Positions 22,924 through 30,237 of a stretch of DNA of 64,000 nucleotides are shown here, one piece after another. A model generated the notes under the pieces. The model was not told the DNA's origin, made no database searches, and was given only the letters and a program-made list of their open reading frames with translations. The position numbers and the translations under genes were made by a program. The DNA is from a virus: IMG/VR virus record IMGVR_UViG_3300043446_000435, positions 21,441 through 85,440 of that record. One strand, given 5' to 3'. The first letter of the stretch is position 1. Each line of letters begins with the position of its first letter.

Positions 22924-23508
22924 ATGAAAGAACGTTATATGAAGCTATGGGCTACGCCTGTCGCTATCTTCAAGCATCCAGACTACAAAGCCCTCAACGC
23001 AGAGCTGATGTCAGCCGAGCAGGTGAAGAAACTTCGTGGTATGAACTTCATGAGCAAGCGAGACGCATGGGATCTTGTTGATGAGATTCCTGCCATGAAA
23101 GAACTGCATCGCTGGAAGCTAGAGTGCGCAGCCAAGTATGCGTCGAAGTGTTTCAACGTAGAATATAAGCCAGACTACTTCTTTCACACGCATGGCTCGA
23201 TCAATTTCCGTGGTAAGGATGAAGAAGCGCCACTTCATACACATCGCCTGACGACTATCGTGACGACATACTATGTGGACGTCTTTGACGACTGCGGCGA
23301 CATTCGACTCATCGATCCGCGCAGCACACTAGGCTGGATCAGTTTGGACAAGAAGGGATACAACCAGTATACCCACAGCCCATCGAACGGCGAGATGATC
23401 ATGTTCCCAGGCTGGGTGACTCATGCCGTGCTACACAACAAGACGGACAGGGAACGAGTGGCGCTTACCGGCAACATTCGGCTCAAGCCCGAGTTCGAGG
23501 TATTCTAA
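22924..23508 (+). CDS. putative 2OG-Fe(II) oxygenase
   Basis: 194 residues. The C-terminal half has PLHTH, then VTTYYVDVFDDCGDIRLIDPR, then GEMIMFPGWVTHAV and a late Arg (TDRERVAL). This is the spacing of the cupin-like 2OG-Fe oxygenases common in T4-like phages of marine and soil bacteria. Substrates of these proteins are not known. AGGAG precedes the ATG. It ends the operon that started with the TET gene. Confidence 0.65.
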   Translation: MKERYMKLWATPVAIFKHPDYKALNAELMSAEQVKKLRGMNFMSKRDAWDLVDEIPAMKELHRWKLECAAKYASKCFNVEYKPDYFFHTHGSINFRGKDEEAPLHTHRLTTIVTTYYVDVFDDCGDIRLIDPRSTLGWISLDKKGYNQYTHSPSNGEMIMFPGWVTHAVLHNKTDRERVALTGNIRLKPEFEVF

Positions 23509-23516
23509 GGGGGCCC

Positions 23517-23545
23517 TTGACAATCGCTCGAGAACCAGCTATGAT
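23517..23545 (+). promoter_or_regulatory. sigma-70-type promoter
   Basis: TTGACA 23517-23522, 17-bp spacer ending CCAGC, TATGAT 23540-23545. First of a set of closely similar promoters ahead of the small early genes. Confidence 0.85.
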
Positions 23546-23570
23546 TAAGAGTTAGCTCGGAGATTGTCAA

Positions 23571-23855
23571 ATGTCTAAAGTAAACGCTCTACTCACGAAG
23601 TATAATCGCCCCAAAGACAAGAAGAAGTTCCGTAAAGTCAAGTTTAGTCCAAATAAAAAATGGGTCGAGTATAGTTTAGATTTGATCGAAGCTAAGTCAA
23701 TGTTGCAAGCAGTTGATTTTGTTACACGTTTCGATTTGTTGAAAGTTGTAAACAAAATCGAAAGTAAGATATACTTCCACGAAAATCATGCTGATTTTGA
23801 CTTACGAACCGCTACAAACGATTTACGTTTAGCACGAAAGCTGTTACGCCTGTAA
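23571..23855 (+). CDS. small basic hypothetical protein
   Basis: 94 residues, Lys-rich N-terminus (PKDKKKFRKVKF) and an amphipathic helical C-terminus. No family recognised. Composition suggests nucleic-acid or host-protein binding. Its stop codon lies inside a perfect 7-bp hairpin (CTGTTAC/GTAACAG, 23841-23858), and a terminator follows. Confidence 0.6.
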   Translation: MSKVNALLTKYNRPKDKKKFRKVKFSPNKKWVEYSLDLIEAKSMLQAVDFVTRFDLLKVVNKIESKIYFHENHADFDLRTATNDLRLARKLLRL

Positions 23856-23878
23856 CAGAAATTGATACAAAAATTATT

Positions 23879-23945
23879 CTCCAGTAATTTCAGTCACTTA
23901 GCTGTCCCGTATCGCTAAGTTATTGGATTTGCTGGAGTTTTTTTT
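23879..23945 (+). terminator. rho-independent terminator with nested hairpin
   Basis: CTCCAG 23879-23884 pairs with CTGGAG 23932-23937 and is followed directly by a run of eight T. Inside the loop ACTTAGC and GCTAAGT form another perfect 7-bp hairpin. It ends the gene 23571-23855 and isolates the next promoter. Confidence 0.8.
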
Positions 23946-23958
23946 GGAGATTTAGCCC

Positions 23959-23987
23959 TTGACAACTAGCTCAAAACGAGCTAGAAT
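23959..23987 (+). promoter_or_regulatory. sigma-70-type promoter with palindromic spacer
   Basis: TTGACA 23959-23964, 17-bp spacer, TAGAAT 23982-23987. The spacer and -10 contain a perfect 7-bp inverted repeat (CTAGCTC aaaac GAGCTAG), which could be an operator. Confidence 0.8.
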
Positions 23988-24015
23988 TAGTATATAAGTT
24001 GGAAAGGAAGCTCAA

Positions 24016-24231
24016 ATGTCGTTCGTTATTAATCCCAATGCAAAGTCTGAAACTCGCAATGCGCTCCAGTCCCTCGTCGATAGCTATATCGCTCAGGGGA
24101 ACTCTGTAGTCGTCTGCCCCACCTACGCGAGCAAGAAACCCAAGACGTTTCGCTCGTCCTACGGAGCTTGGGGACGTGGAGCGAAAGCTGTCACGCTCCG
24201 TAACTCTGGAGTCGCCAAGGGACGCGGATAA
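24016..24231 (+). CDS. small basic hypothetical protein
   Basis: 71 residues, basic, with a Gly/Arg/Lys-rich end (YGAWGRGAKAVTLRN). No family recognised. AAAGGAAG precedes the ATG. It has its own promoter and is followed 6 bp later by the next one, so it is a single-gene transcription unit. Confidence 0.6.
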   Translation: MSFVINPNAKSETRNALQSLVDSYIAQGNSVVVCPTYASKKPKTFRSSYGAWGRGAKAVTLRNSGVAKGRG

Positions 24232-24237
24232 GCGCCC

Positions 24238-24266
24238 TTGACAATCACGATAGCACCAGCTATCAT
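24238..24266 (+). promoter_or_regulatory. sigma-70-type promoter with palindromic spacer
   Basis: TTGACA 24238-24243, 17-bp spacer, TATCAT 24261-24266. A perfect 6-bp inverted repeat (GATAGC acca GCTATC) spans the spacer and -10. Confidence 0.8.
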
Positions 24267-24290
24267 AGCTATATGATGAAAGGAAACAAA

Positions 24291-24485
24291 ATGACTGAAC
24301 GTGAAGAGCTTATTGCTGCGGTTGAGCTTTACGAAATCCTCCTCGGGAACTATGAGCTCCAGCCCGACAACCACTCCTCGAAAGCGCTCAAGGAATTCCT
24401 CCGCGAGTGGCCCAATATCGCGAACTACGATTCCAAGGGTAACTTTATTGGAAACGTTCGTAACGAAAATGGCTGGACGCCATAA
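24291..24485 (+). CDS. small hypothetical protein
   Basis: 64 residues, helical and acidic N-terminus (TEREELIAAVELYEILL) with WPNIANYDSKGNF near the end. ATG 24291 follows AAGGA; the in-frame ATG at 24273 lacks a ribosome site. No family recognised. Confidence 0.55.
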   Translation: MTEREELIAAVELYEILLGNYELQPDNHSSKALKEFLREWPNIANYDSKGNFIGNVRNENGWTP

Positions 24486-24499
24486 TGAAAGGAAAGGCA

Positions 24500-24598
24500 A
24501 TGACCAAAGACAACAAGATTGAATTCGCTCTGTTCGTTATCAATTGGCTGGCAGGATTTGGAATGGGTTTGACTGTTGCTCAGATGTTGGCAAAGTAA
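24500..24598 (+). CDS. 32-residue membrane peptide
   Basis: A short frame MTKDNKIEFALFVINWLAGFGM and onwards, with one hydrophobic helix and a terminal Lys. GAAAGGAAA precedes the ATG at normal distance, and the frame fills the gap between two genes exactly. Too short for homology; a single-span membrane microprotein is likely. Confidence 0.55.
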   Translation: MTKDNKIEFALFVINWLAGFGMGLTVAQMLAK

Positions 24599-24601
24599 CC
24601 C

Positions 24602-24630
24602 TTGACAACTGTGCGCCAACCCGCTAGAAT
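24602..24630 (+). promoter_or_regulatory. sigma-70-type promoter
   Basis: TTGACA 24602-24607, 17-bp spacer ending CCCGC, TAGAAT 24625-24630. Confidence 0.85.
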
Positions 24631-24654
24631 GAATATATGATGAAAGGATGTGAA

Positions 24655-24876
24655 ATGATTACTGAAGCTCAAGTTCTCCGCCTCGCTGCTACGAATACGT
24701 TCCGTCCGTTCGACGATTTCGACTGGAATCAGTGGGCTGGATGTATGACTGACAATCCGATGATCTGCGAAACTGATAAGTTCGTTATGATTATCGACGG
24801 TTCAACTCTTTCCTACGTCACGTATCCTTTCGGAGATCCAGAAGAAGTTGTGTTCCATCTTTGCGAACAGGAATAA
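24655..24876 (+). CDS. small acidic hypothetical protein
   Basis: 73 residues, rich in Asp, Phe and Trp (FDDFDWNQW). The strand-rich C-terminus KFVMIIDGSTLSYVTYPFG suggests a small globular fold. ATG 24655 follows AAAGGA. No family recognised. Confidence 0.55.
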   Translation: MITEAQVLRLAATNTFRPFDDFDWNQWAGCMTDNPMICETDKFVMIIDGSTLSYVTYPFGDPEEVVFHLCEQE

Positions 24877-24881
24877 TGATT

Positions 24882-25406
24882 ATGAGCAAGAATCAATCCA
24901 TGCTTAACGAAATCATCGTTAAGTATTTCCCGAAGTATAAAGGCTCAGACGCGAACGATCTCAACATCGAACGATTGATTGAGAAATGTATCGCCAAAGA
25001 ATCTGGACTGACTTGGGTTGGTGATGACGGTCTTCCGTGGGATTTTGACGAAGATCAGTCTGATGCTAAGACAGGCACTTGTCGCGTCTATCTGACCAAG
25101 AAAGGGTATGACGCATGCTGCGGTGAAATATCTAGCGTCGATTCTAAGATGGGTGACTTGCGTGTCGTTATCTACAACGACTATAAGAACTCATGCGATT
25201 ATTTCCTAATCCCAAACAAAGCAATCAAATCTATCGCTTCTCAGAATTACGGTAAAAACATTAAGAAGATGCGTATTCTGTTTTCATATTCTACGAGAAA
25301 CGACACATACAGTAACGGACTCGAAGTCTTTCGTAAAGATACGTTCAAAGAAATCTGTGATAATCGTATCAAGGCGCGCCGTCAGGCTCGTCTTTGGCAC
25401 AAGTGA
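24882..25406 (+). CDS. hypothetical protein
   Basis: 174 residues. Contains TWVGDDGLPWDFDEDQSD, an acidic loop, and CRVYLTKKGYDACCGE with three cysteines, then a basic C-terminus (IKARRQARLWHK). No confident family. ATG 24882 is nine bases from AGGA, while ATG 24876 is too close. Overall architecture could be an enzyme, but no catalytic motif can be named. Confidence 0.55.
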   Translation: MSKNQSMLNEIIVKYFPKYKGSDANDLNIERLIEKCIAKESGLTWVGDDGLPWDFDEDQSDAKTGTCRVYLTKKGYDACCGEISSVDSKMGDLRVVIYNDYKNSCDYFLIPNKAIKSIASQNYGKNIKKMRILFSYSTRNDTYSNGLEVFRKDTFKEICDNRIKARRQARLWHK

Positions 25407-25417
25407 AAGGAAATGAA

Positions 25418-25615
25418 ATGTCTATCACTGAACTCGAAGATATCGCTACTCGTATCGCTCAACTCGTAACCGACGCAGTTGAACTTGGTAAGCCGCGTCA
25501 TCTGATTCTCGCAGAGTTCGAGGATTTCAGTAACGAGTTGCTCGACGAGCGCGATAATATCGTTGCCCAAATGGAAAGAGAGTTATTCGATGACAGATAC
25601 GTTTCTTCACGCTGA
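25418..25615 (+). CDS. small acidic helical protein
   Basis: 65 residues, predicted all-helical and acidic. AAAGGAAATGAAATG gives a good start. It overlaps the next gene by 26 bp. No family recognised. Confidence 0.55.
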   Translation: MSITELEDIATRIAQLVTDAVELGKPRHLILAEFEDFSNELLDERDNIVAQMERELFDDRYVSSR

Positions 25616-25793
25616 TCCCGAACTACAAAGATTGCAGCTCGTTCAGGAATTGTATAGACGCCTGCACGATGTTCGTCGCGCGAGCGCTGTTCAGATTCCT
25701 GTCGAAGATGAATTTGAACTTGGTATCAACTGTCGTCTAGCCAACGAAGCTGAGTGGCTGGAAGATCTGCTGGATAAGATTGAGAGGAGCTGA
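25590..25793 (+). CDS. small acidic helical protein
   Basis: 67 residues, helical, acidic (LQLVQELYRRLHDVR, then EWLEDLLDKIE). ATG 25590 follows AGAGAG inside the previous gene. The open frame to 25563 is a shadow. Function unknown. Confidence 0.55.
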   Translation: MTDTFLHADPELQRLQLVQELYRRLHDVRRASAVQIPVEDEFELGINCRLANEAEWLEDLLDKIERS

Positions 25794-25795
25794 CT

Positions 25796-26278
25796 ATGCC
25801 TAACTGGTGTTCTAACTCGTTTACCGTATCGCATGAAGATCCTGCGATGATTACCAAGTTCATCGAGTGCGTTCGTGCTGGTAATCTGTTCGAGACGTTC
25901 GTTCCGCTTTCATCTGGCGAGTGGGATTACAGTACCGCTGTCGATGAATGGAGCACGAAATGGGATATCACCGAAGGTGATGCTCAGCTTGGATCGGAAG
26001 ATGGTAAGTCATGCTATGGCTGGTTCGAGACTGCGTGGGGTCCTGGCATCCGCGCATACGAAAAGCTGAGCGAACTTGGTTTCGACGTTGATATCACTTA
26101 TCTTGAGACTGGCATGTGCTTCGCTGGTCGTTTCACGTCTCCTGACGAAGACTATTGTGTCGAATACAACTTCGAAGACGAGAACTGGCGTGATGCTATC
26201 GAAGACGAAGAAGTCCTTGAGATGCTCGAAAGCGAATATGATTCTTGGAAAGAATGGCAAGAAGAGGAAGCTCAGTGA
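25796..26278 (+). CDS. Api92-like protein (ferredoxin-like fold, DUF1281 type)
   Basis: 160 residues. The start MPNWCSNSFTV and a later WFETAWGPGIRAYEKLSELGFDVDITYLE are the typical beginning and core of Api92-like/DUF1281 proteins, common in phages and plasmids. They have a ferredoxin-like domain but no assigned function. GAGGAG precedes the ATG; the acidic C-terminal helix overlaps the next ATG (GTGATG). Confidence 0.8.
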   Translation: MPNWCSNSFTVSHEDPAMITKFIECVRAGNLFETFVPLSSGEWDYSTAVDEWSTKWDITEGDAQLGSEDGKSCYGWFETAWGPGIRAYEKLSELGFDVDITYLETGMCFAGRFTSPDEDYCVEYNFEDENWRDAIEDEEVLEMLESEYDSWKEWQEEEAQ

Positions 26279-26520
26279 TGGCTTACGTTGAAGTTGATCT
26301 CGACGATTTTGACGACGAAGATCTTATCGAAGAACTGAAGTATCGCGGATACTCTATTTCTAAACGTCAAAAAGATTCTTCTTGGAACAGACCTTCGCTT
26401 GCGAATGATGAACTGGATGAAGTTTTATGGAAGCTGCGTGAAGCCTATATACTTGAGGGCGGTGATCATTTTCACGATTCGTTCAAGAAGCTTCTAGCAG
26501 AATACGGATACCATGTATGA
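26278..26520 (+). CDS. small acidic hypothetical protein
   Basis: 80 residues. The first 30 are extremely acidic (VDLDDFDDEDLIEELKYRG), followed by a basic turn and a helical C-terminus. The ATG overlaps the previous TGA. No family recognised. Confidence 0.6.
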   Translation: MAYVEVDLDDFDDEDLIEELKYRGYSISKRQKDSSWNRPSLANDELDEVLWKLREAYILEGGDHFHDSFKKLLAEYGYHV

Positions 26521-26759
26521 CAGAACGCGATCTAATCAAAACAAGATTCCTCGACTTCGTGTTTCAGAACGTCGATTCTTTACGAATTAACAATCCTGAG
26601 ATGAGTGAAGTTGAAGCCGCGAAACTTGTGATGGGTGTTGCGTTCGATACATTGACTAAGACGTGGGGTGACGCATATGGTCCACGTTACATGGCAGAAT
26701 ATTTCTATCGCGTAGCCGATGGATTTGTCGATCAATCTAACAAGGAAAAAGCGAAGTGA
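26517..26759 (+). CDS. small hypothetical protein
   Basis: 80 residues, helical, with LVMGVAFDTLTKTWGDAYGPRYMAEYFYRVADG near the C-terminus. It overlaps the previous and next genes by 4 bp each, so it is translated with the dNMP kinase gene. Function unknown. Confidence 0.6.
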   Translation: MTERDLIKTRFLDFVFQNVDSLRINNPEMSEVEAAKLVMGVAFDTLTKTWGDAYGPRYMAEYFYRVADGFVDQSNKEKAK

Positions 26760-27343
26760 AACTCATTGGATTATGTGGTCTCATCAGTTCTGGCAAAGGA
26801 ACTGTTGCCGATCATCTCATGGAAGAACATGATTATATTGGTGCATCGTTTGCAGAAACGCTGAAAGATGCAGCAGCCTGTATCTTTGGCTGGGATCGCG
26901 ATATGCTTGAAGGCTCAGACTCGCAAGCTCGCGCTGAACGTGAACTGAAAGACGAGTGGTGGAGCGAGCGACTAGGCTTTGATGTGTCGCCGCGATATAT
27001 GCTACAGTTCATGGGAACAGAAGTGATGCGTGGTCATCTGCACTCAGACATCTGGGCTATTGCTACTGAAAAGCGTATCCTAGAAATGTCGCGAGACTAT
27101 CCTTGGGCTAACTTCGTTATCAGCGATGTTCGTTTCCCGAATGAGTTTCAGATGATTCGTCGCCTTGGTGGAGAGATTTGGCATATTCAGCGCGGCGAGC
27201 TTCCCGACTGGTTTGGCAAGAATCCCTCGCATATTCACGCCAGCGAAACTGCGTGGAACAATGAGCGATTTGATGTTACCTTCCACAATGACAAGGATAT
27301 CTCTGGGCTAAAACTAGCCGTTGACAACTATCTCGCGAAGTGA
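26756..27343 (+). CDS. 1: deoxynucleoside monophosphate kinase (T4 gp1-like)
   Basis: 195 residues, starting with GTG. The P-loop is GLISSGKGT at residues 8-16. Later MLQFMGTEVMRGHLHSDIW and VISDVRFPNEF are typical of phage dNMP kinases, which phosphorylate dNMPs, including modified ones, to supply replication. T4 gp1 is somewhat longer (241). It ends with its stop inside the spacer of the next promoter. Confidence 0.85.
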   Translation: MKLIGLCGLISSGKGTVADHLMEEHDYIGASFAETLKDAAACIFGWDRDMLEGSDSQARAERELKDEWWSERLGFDVSPRYMLQFMGTEVMRGHLHSDIWAIATEKRILEMSRDYPWANFVISDVRFPNEFQMIRRLGGEIWHIQRGELPDWFGKNPSHIHASETAWNNERFDVTFHNDKDISGLKLAVDNYLAK

Positions 27344-27349
27344 TATAAT
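27321..27349 (+). promoter_or_regulatory. sigma-70-type promoter
   Basis: TTGACA 27321-27326, 17-bp spacer, TATAAT 27344-27349, both perfect. It overlaps the last codons of the dNMP kinase gene. Confidence 0.9.
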
Positions 27350-27373
27350 AGTATTATATGATGGAGTTTGGCT

Positions 27374-27745
27374 ATGAACGTTGGCGAGAATGTTACTATC
27401 CGTGTGCGCGATGCGCGCAATCCTGCTGTGTTCGCGTCTGGTGTTATTCGCGAGTTCAATGAATACTCAGGCAAGATTTTGCCCAATCCTAAGTGGGTAT
27501 CGTCCGACTCCATCTGTATCTCTACTGGCGATACTCATTTCCCCTTCCGTATCATCGATCGTGAACGTATCGTAGGCTTGGGCGAAGCTGCTCCCGTTGC
27601 TGCTCCGCGAAGCGAGACGTTCATCGTTCAGGGTTCAAAGCCTGGAACGACATATACTGTCACTCGTGATGGTTCTCACTGGAGCTGCACTTGTGTTGGC
27701 TTCGGTTTCCGCAAAGACTGCAAGCACGTCAGGGAGTGCAAGTGA
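27374..27745 (+). CDS. SWIM zinc-finger-like small protein
   Basis: 123 residues. The N-terminal 90 residues look like a small beta barrel. The C-terminus WSCTCVGFGFRKDCKHVRECK follows the CxC...CxH pattern of SWIM zinc fingers, which bind DNA or protein. Start at ATG 27374 after GGAG; an in-frame TTG at 27368 is less likely. It overlaps the next gene. Confidence 0.65.
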   Translation: MNVGENVTIRVRDARNPAVFASGVIREFNEYSGKILPNPKWVSSDSICISTGDTHFPFRIIDRERIVGLGEAAPVAAPRSETFIVQGSKPGTTYTVTRDGSHWSCTCVGFGFRKDCKHVRECK

Positions 27746-28029
27746 TGCCGAGATATTCGTTAATCCGTGACAGCGATGGTGCTGGTGACTCTGGTCCCAT
27801 GTGTCAGATTCTAGACGAAGAAAGCTATCAGCCTATCCCCAACGAAACGTATCCGCGAGTAGGTTGTGGTGTTCGCGTCGGCTCACCGTATGCCCGCACA
27901 TATTCTGCGCAGGATTATTGGCAGACTACTCCCGTCACAGAAATCATTGAGGAGTCTATCAACGATGAAGGATATTGGACTGTGAAGTTCAAGACCAAGA
28001 ACTCGTCTTACACATGGAAGGAATTCTGA
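27745..28029 (+). CDS. hypothetical protein
   Basis: 94 residues, strand-rich (VGCGVRVGSPYARTYSAQDYW, then VKFKTKNSSYTWKEF). It overlaps the previous stop (GTGATG) and the next start (TGATGG). The upstream open frame is a shadow of the SWIM gene. A small beta-barrel regulator or enzyme inhibitor would fit; not recognised. Confidence 0.6.
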   Translation: MPRYSLIRDSDGAGDSGPMCQILDEESYQPIPNETYPRVGCGVRVGSPYARTYSAQDYWQTTPVTEIIEESINDEGYWTVKFKTKNSSYTWKEF

Positions 28030-28238
28030 TGGACACAGTTCGTATTGAAATGATGATATGCAATGCGCAAGGGAGTGTCATACAGAACTGGACTACGATG
28101 CAAGGTAGTATTGAGAACAATCCGCAAATATATGTGCCTAGAGCTACAGCCCTGCAAGATTCACAATCAGGAACGAATTATGCTCGAGTGCGCGTAGTCA
28201 GTGAACAAACCAATCGAATCGTGGATATATTTACATGA
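28029..28238 (+). CDS. small hypothetical protein
   Basis: 69 residues, strand-rich, no charged tails. Translationally coupled to both neighbours by 1-4 bp overlaps. Function unknown. Confidence 0.55.
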   Translation: MDTVRIEMMICNAQGSVIQNWTTMQGSIENNPQIYVPRATALQDSQSGTNYARVRVVSEQTNRIVDIFT

Positions 28239-28717
28239 GTGAAGACATGAAAGATTTCTGGGAAAGCATTGAACGCATTCAGAAAGCGTTCAAAGAAATC
28301 GACGCAGAGCACGCCAAGATGGCAGATGAATGCGATCCAGAACTCAAGCTTGCTGTGACTAAATGGGTGATGAAGCATATCGTCGAGCATGCGCGCGAGG
28401 GAGGCAGCTATCGCTATCTCATCTATGATCGACTAGGCTTTGGTCCAGAAGCATACGCTCCGCTCTGCTCTGATGGTATGACTATCAGCAACGAGTTTGA
28501 TCTTAATACGGTTCCTGACGCTCGCGAAGCACTAGCGGCTGGCGATCACGAAAAGCTGAAGGAAGTATTGAGTTGCTGCGACGAGCCAGGATGCTACAAT
28601 CAAATCAGCGCTGGTTTTCCGACTGACAATGGATATCGTCGCACCTGCGGTGAACACTACAGAATGTATAGCGAAAAACATCAGGAGAGAAAGAATGGCA
28701 ATGCATCTGAGTCTTGA
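28235..28717 (+). CDS. hypothetical protein with C-terminal Cys cluster
   Basis: 160 residues. A helical N-terminal part (about 1-60) is followed by YRYLIYDRLGFGPEAYAPL. At about residues 115-142, CCDEPGCYNQISAGF and a later CGEHYRMY provide four Cys/His in a zinc-ribbon-like spacing. Family not recognised. Confidence 0.6.
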   Translation: MSEDMKDFWESIERIQKAFKEIDAEHAKMADECDPELKLAVTKWVMKHIVEHAREGGSYRYLIYDRLGFGPEAYAPLCSDGMTISNEFDLNTVPDAREALAAGDHEKLKEVLSCCDEPGCYNQISAGFPTDNGYRRTCGEHYRMYSEKHQERKNGNASES

Positions 28718-28934
28718 TATTGATTACGAACTTGCTGATCGGATTACTGTAGCCAATCTAAAAGATTGCTATCAGCGTCTTGGTAATGAAATCAAAGACG
28801 TAAAGGCGATTGAGAACAAAGAAAGATGGCATCTTGAAGATCTTGAGGACTTTAAGAGAAACCGTAAGGCTATCAAAAAGACGCTGAGATATTTCTTGAC
28901 GGCTCAAGAAGCGAAGGAGTTTTTTAATGAGTGA
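28695..28934 (+). CDS. small helical hypothetical protein
   Basis: 79 residues, nearly all helix and charged (KAIENKERWHLEDLEDFKRNRKAIKK). ATG 28695 has AGGAG at good distance inside the previous gene. A coiled-coil is likely. No family recognised. Confidence 0.6.
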   Translation: MAMHLSLDIDYELADRITVANLKDCYQRLGNEIKDVKAIENKERWHLEDLEDFKRNRKAIKKTLRYFLTAQEAKEFFNE

Positions 28935-29550
28935 TGATAAGTTTTTTGTTGTTGATGATGTGCTACCAGCTGCGCAGCACGAAAGACTATATCATTCTCT
29001 GCGAAAGTTGCCGTGGACTTCTGAATGGTCTTCTGCAATCGGTCGACTAGATTTTGCTTGGCATTGGAATCATACGTTCCACGAGTCGCGTCAGAATATG
29101 CCTGCCATGTCAGATGCAGAATATGAAGCGCTGAAAGTTCGATATCCGCTTATCGCTCCTCTGTGGGATAGAGCGAAAGAAATCGTAAAACAAAACATGG
29201 GTAAGTATGATATCCTTCGTTTCTATACCAACTGCAATCCCTATGGAACGAACGCATACATCCACACAGATGATGGCGACTACACCATGATCTATTATCC
29301 TGCGCTGGAATGGAATCCGGAGTGGGAAGGTGGAACTTGTTTCTACAAGAAAGATGAGAATGGAAATCACGACGCGATCAAATATGTTTCGTATAAGCCA
29401 AATCGTCTCGTTCTATTCCCTGCAAAGATTCCTCATCGAGGAATGCCTGTCGATAGGCAATGCACCGCGCCGCGTTATGTTATCGCAATGAAACTGCAAC
29501 GTGACGTTAACGATCCAAGCTATATGCGCGAATACTACAATAGAGGTTGA
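28927..29550 (+). CDS. 2OG-Fe(II) oxygenase, prolyl-4-hydroxylase-like
   Basis: 207 residues. AYIHTDDGDYTMIYY gives His-x-Asp, LVLFPAKIPHRGMPV the distal His, and APRYVIAMKLQ the 2-oxoglutarate-binding Arg. GGTCFY between them is the usual strand. This is the P4H-like oxygenase found in many T4-like phages, with unknown substrate. It overlaps the previous gene by 8 bp. Confidence 0.8.
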   Translation: MSDDKFFVVDDVLPAAQHERLYHSLRKLPWTSEWSSAIGRLDFAWHWNHTFHESRQNMPAMSDAEYEALKVRYPLIAPLWDRAKEIVKQNMGKYDILRFYTNCNPYGTNAYIHTDDGDYTMIYYPALEWNPEWEGGTCFYKKDENGNHDAIKYVSYKPNRLVLFPAKIPHRGMPVDRQCTAPRYVIAMKLQRDVNDPSYMREYYNRG

Positions 29551-29552
29551 TC

Positions 29553-29756
29553 ATGGCTAAGAAAACTACGAATGAAGGATTCAACGTCAGTTATTACTGT
29601 CGCGATAAGAACACCAGCGACGATATCAAGAACGTCTCAATGAGTTGGGATAATCGTTCTATTGACGAAATCCGCGAGAATCTTAACACATGGCTTATTG
29701 CTACTGGATATGGTGATTTGGTGGTTGTGCAGCAGGTGACAAAAGATGCAAAGTGA
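29553..29756 (+). CDS. small hypothetical protein
   Basis: 67 residues. Sequence FNVSYYCRDKNTSDDIKNVSMSWDNRS and DLVVVQQV suggests a beta-rich fold. ATG 29553 after AGAGG. It overlaps the next microgene by 11 bp. Confidence 0.55.
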   Translation: MAKKTTNEGFNVSYYCRDKNTSDDIKNVSMSWDNRSIDEIRENLNTWLIATGYGDLVVVQQVTKDAK

Positions 29757-29853
29757 TCTCGAACTCCTTGTAGAATACGATATGTTCGTAAACGGTTTCG
29801 ATCCCGCTAACAAGGACGACATCATTGCGTATTGGGCTGCACTTCTTCAGTAA
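29746..29853 (+). CDS. 35-residue acidic peptide
   Basis: A short frame MQSDLELLVEYDMFVNGFD, then a short acidic/aromatic remainder to TAA. AGCAGGTGAC lies upstream. It overlaps both neighbours, as do all genes in this stretch. Probably translated, but too short to classify. Confidence 0.45.
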   Translation: MQSDLELLVEYDMFVNGFDPANKDDIIAYWAALLQ

Positions 29854-30004
29854 GTTTTGGCGTCTGTGGGCTAAAGCTCTCGGCAGAAAAGAAGGTATCA
29901 CTGATAAAGAGTCGGATAGGGTTGCCCTTATCCGCACTCTAATCGTGCTATCGTATATCATCACAAACATCTTTATCATAGCAGGCGTGATACGACATTG
30001 GTAA
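29825..30004 (+). CDS. small single-span membrane protein, TTG start
   Basis: 59 residues from TTG 29825, with AAGGA eight bases upstream. A basic N-terminal half (FSKFWRLWAKALGRKEG) is followed by one strongly hydrophobic helix (LIVLSYIITNIFIIAGVI). No family recognised. It overlaps the gene before and the TTG-start gene after. Confidence 0.5.
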   Translation: MRIGLHFFSKFWRLWAKALGRKEGITDKESDRVALIRTLIVLSYIITNIFIIAGVIRHW

Positions 30005-30237
30005 GCAAGAAAGCAGAGTGGTGGTTTGAGTGGGGTTCAACAGCGATCCTCATTGTTGGCGTAGCTCTGACTGCGTGGAACATCTATCCGCTCAACGTCT
30101 GGTTCTCGCTCGCTGGTAACTTTGGCTGGTTCGTAGTGGGTTGGCTTTGGCGTAAGTGGTCACTCTTGACAATTCAGATCATAGTGAGTATAATATATCT
30201 AATGGGTCTAGCACAACACTATGGAGTATGGCTGTGA
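29998..30237 (+). CDS. small multi-span membrane protein, TTG start
   Basis: 79 residues with two or three tryptophan-rich transmembrane helices (about 14-28, 34-50 and 55-75). The only plausible start is TTG 29998, which overlaps the previous stop. Its 3' end contains the promoter for the phosphoesterase gene. Function unknown. Confidence 0.55.
   Translation: MVSKKAEWWFEWGSTAILIVGVALTAWNIYPLNVWFSLAGNFGWFVVGWLWRKWSLLTIQIIVSIIYLMGLAQHYGVWL
30166..30194 (+). promoter_or_regulatory. sigma-70-type promoter
   Basis: TTGACA 30166-30171, 17-bp spacer, TATAAT 30189-30194, perfect consensus, inside the preceding membrane-protein gene. Confidence 0.88.
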
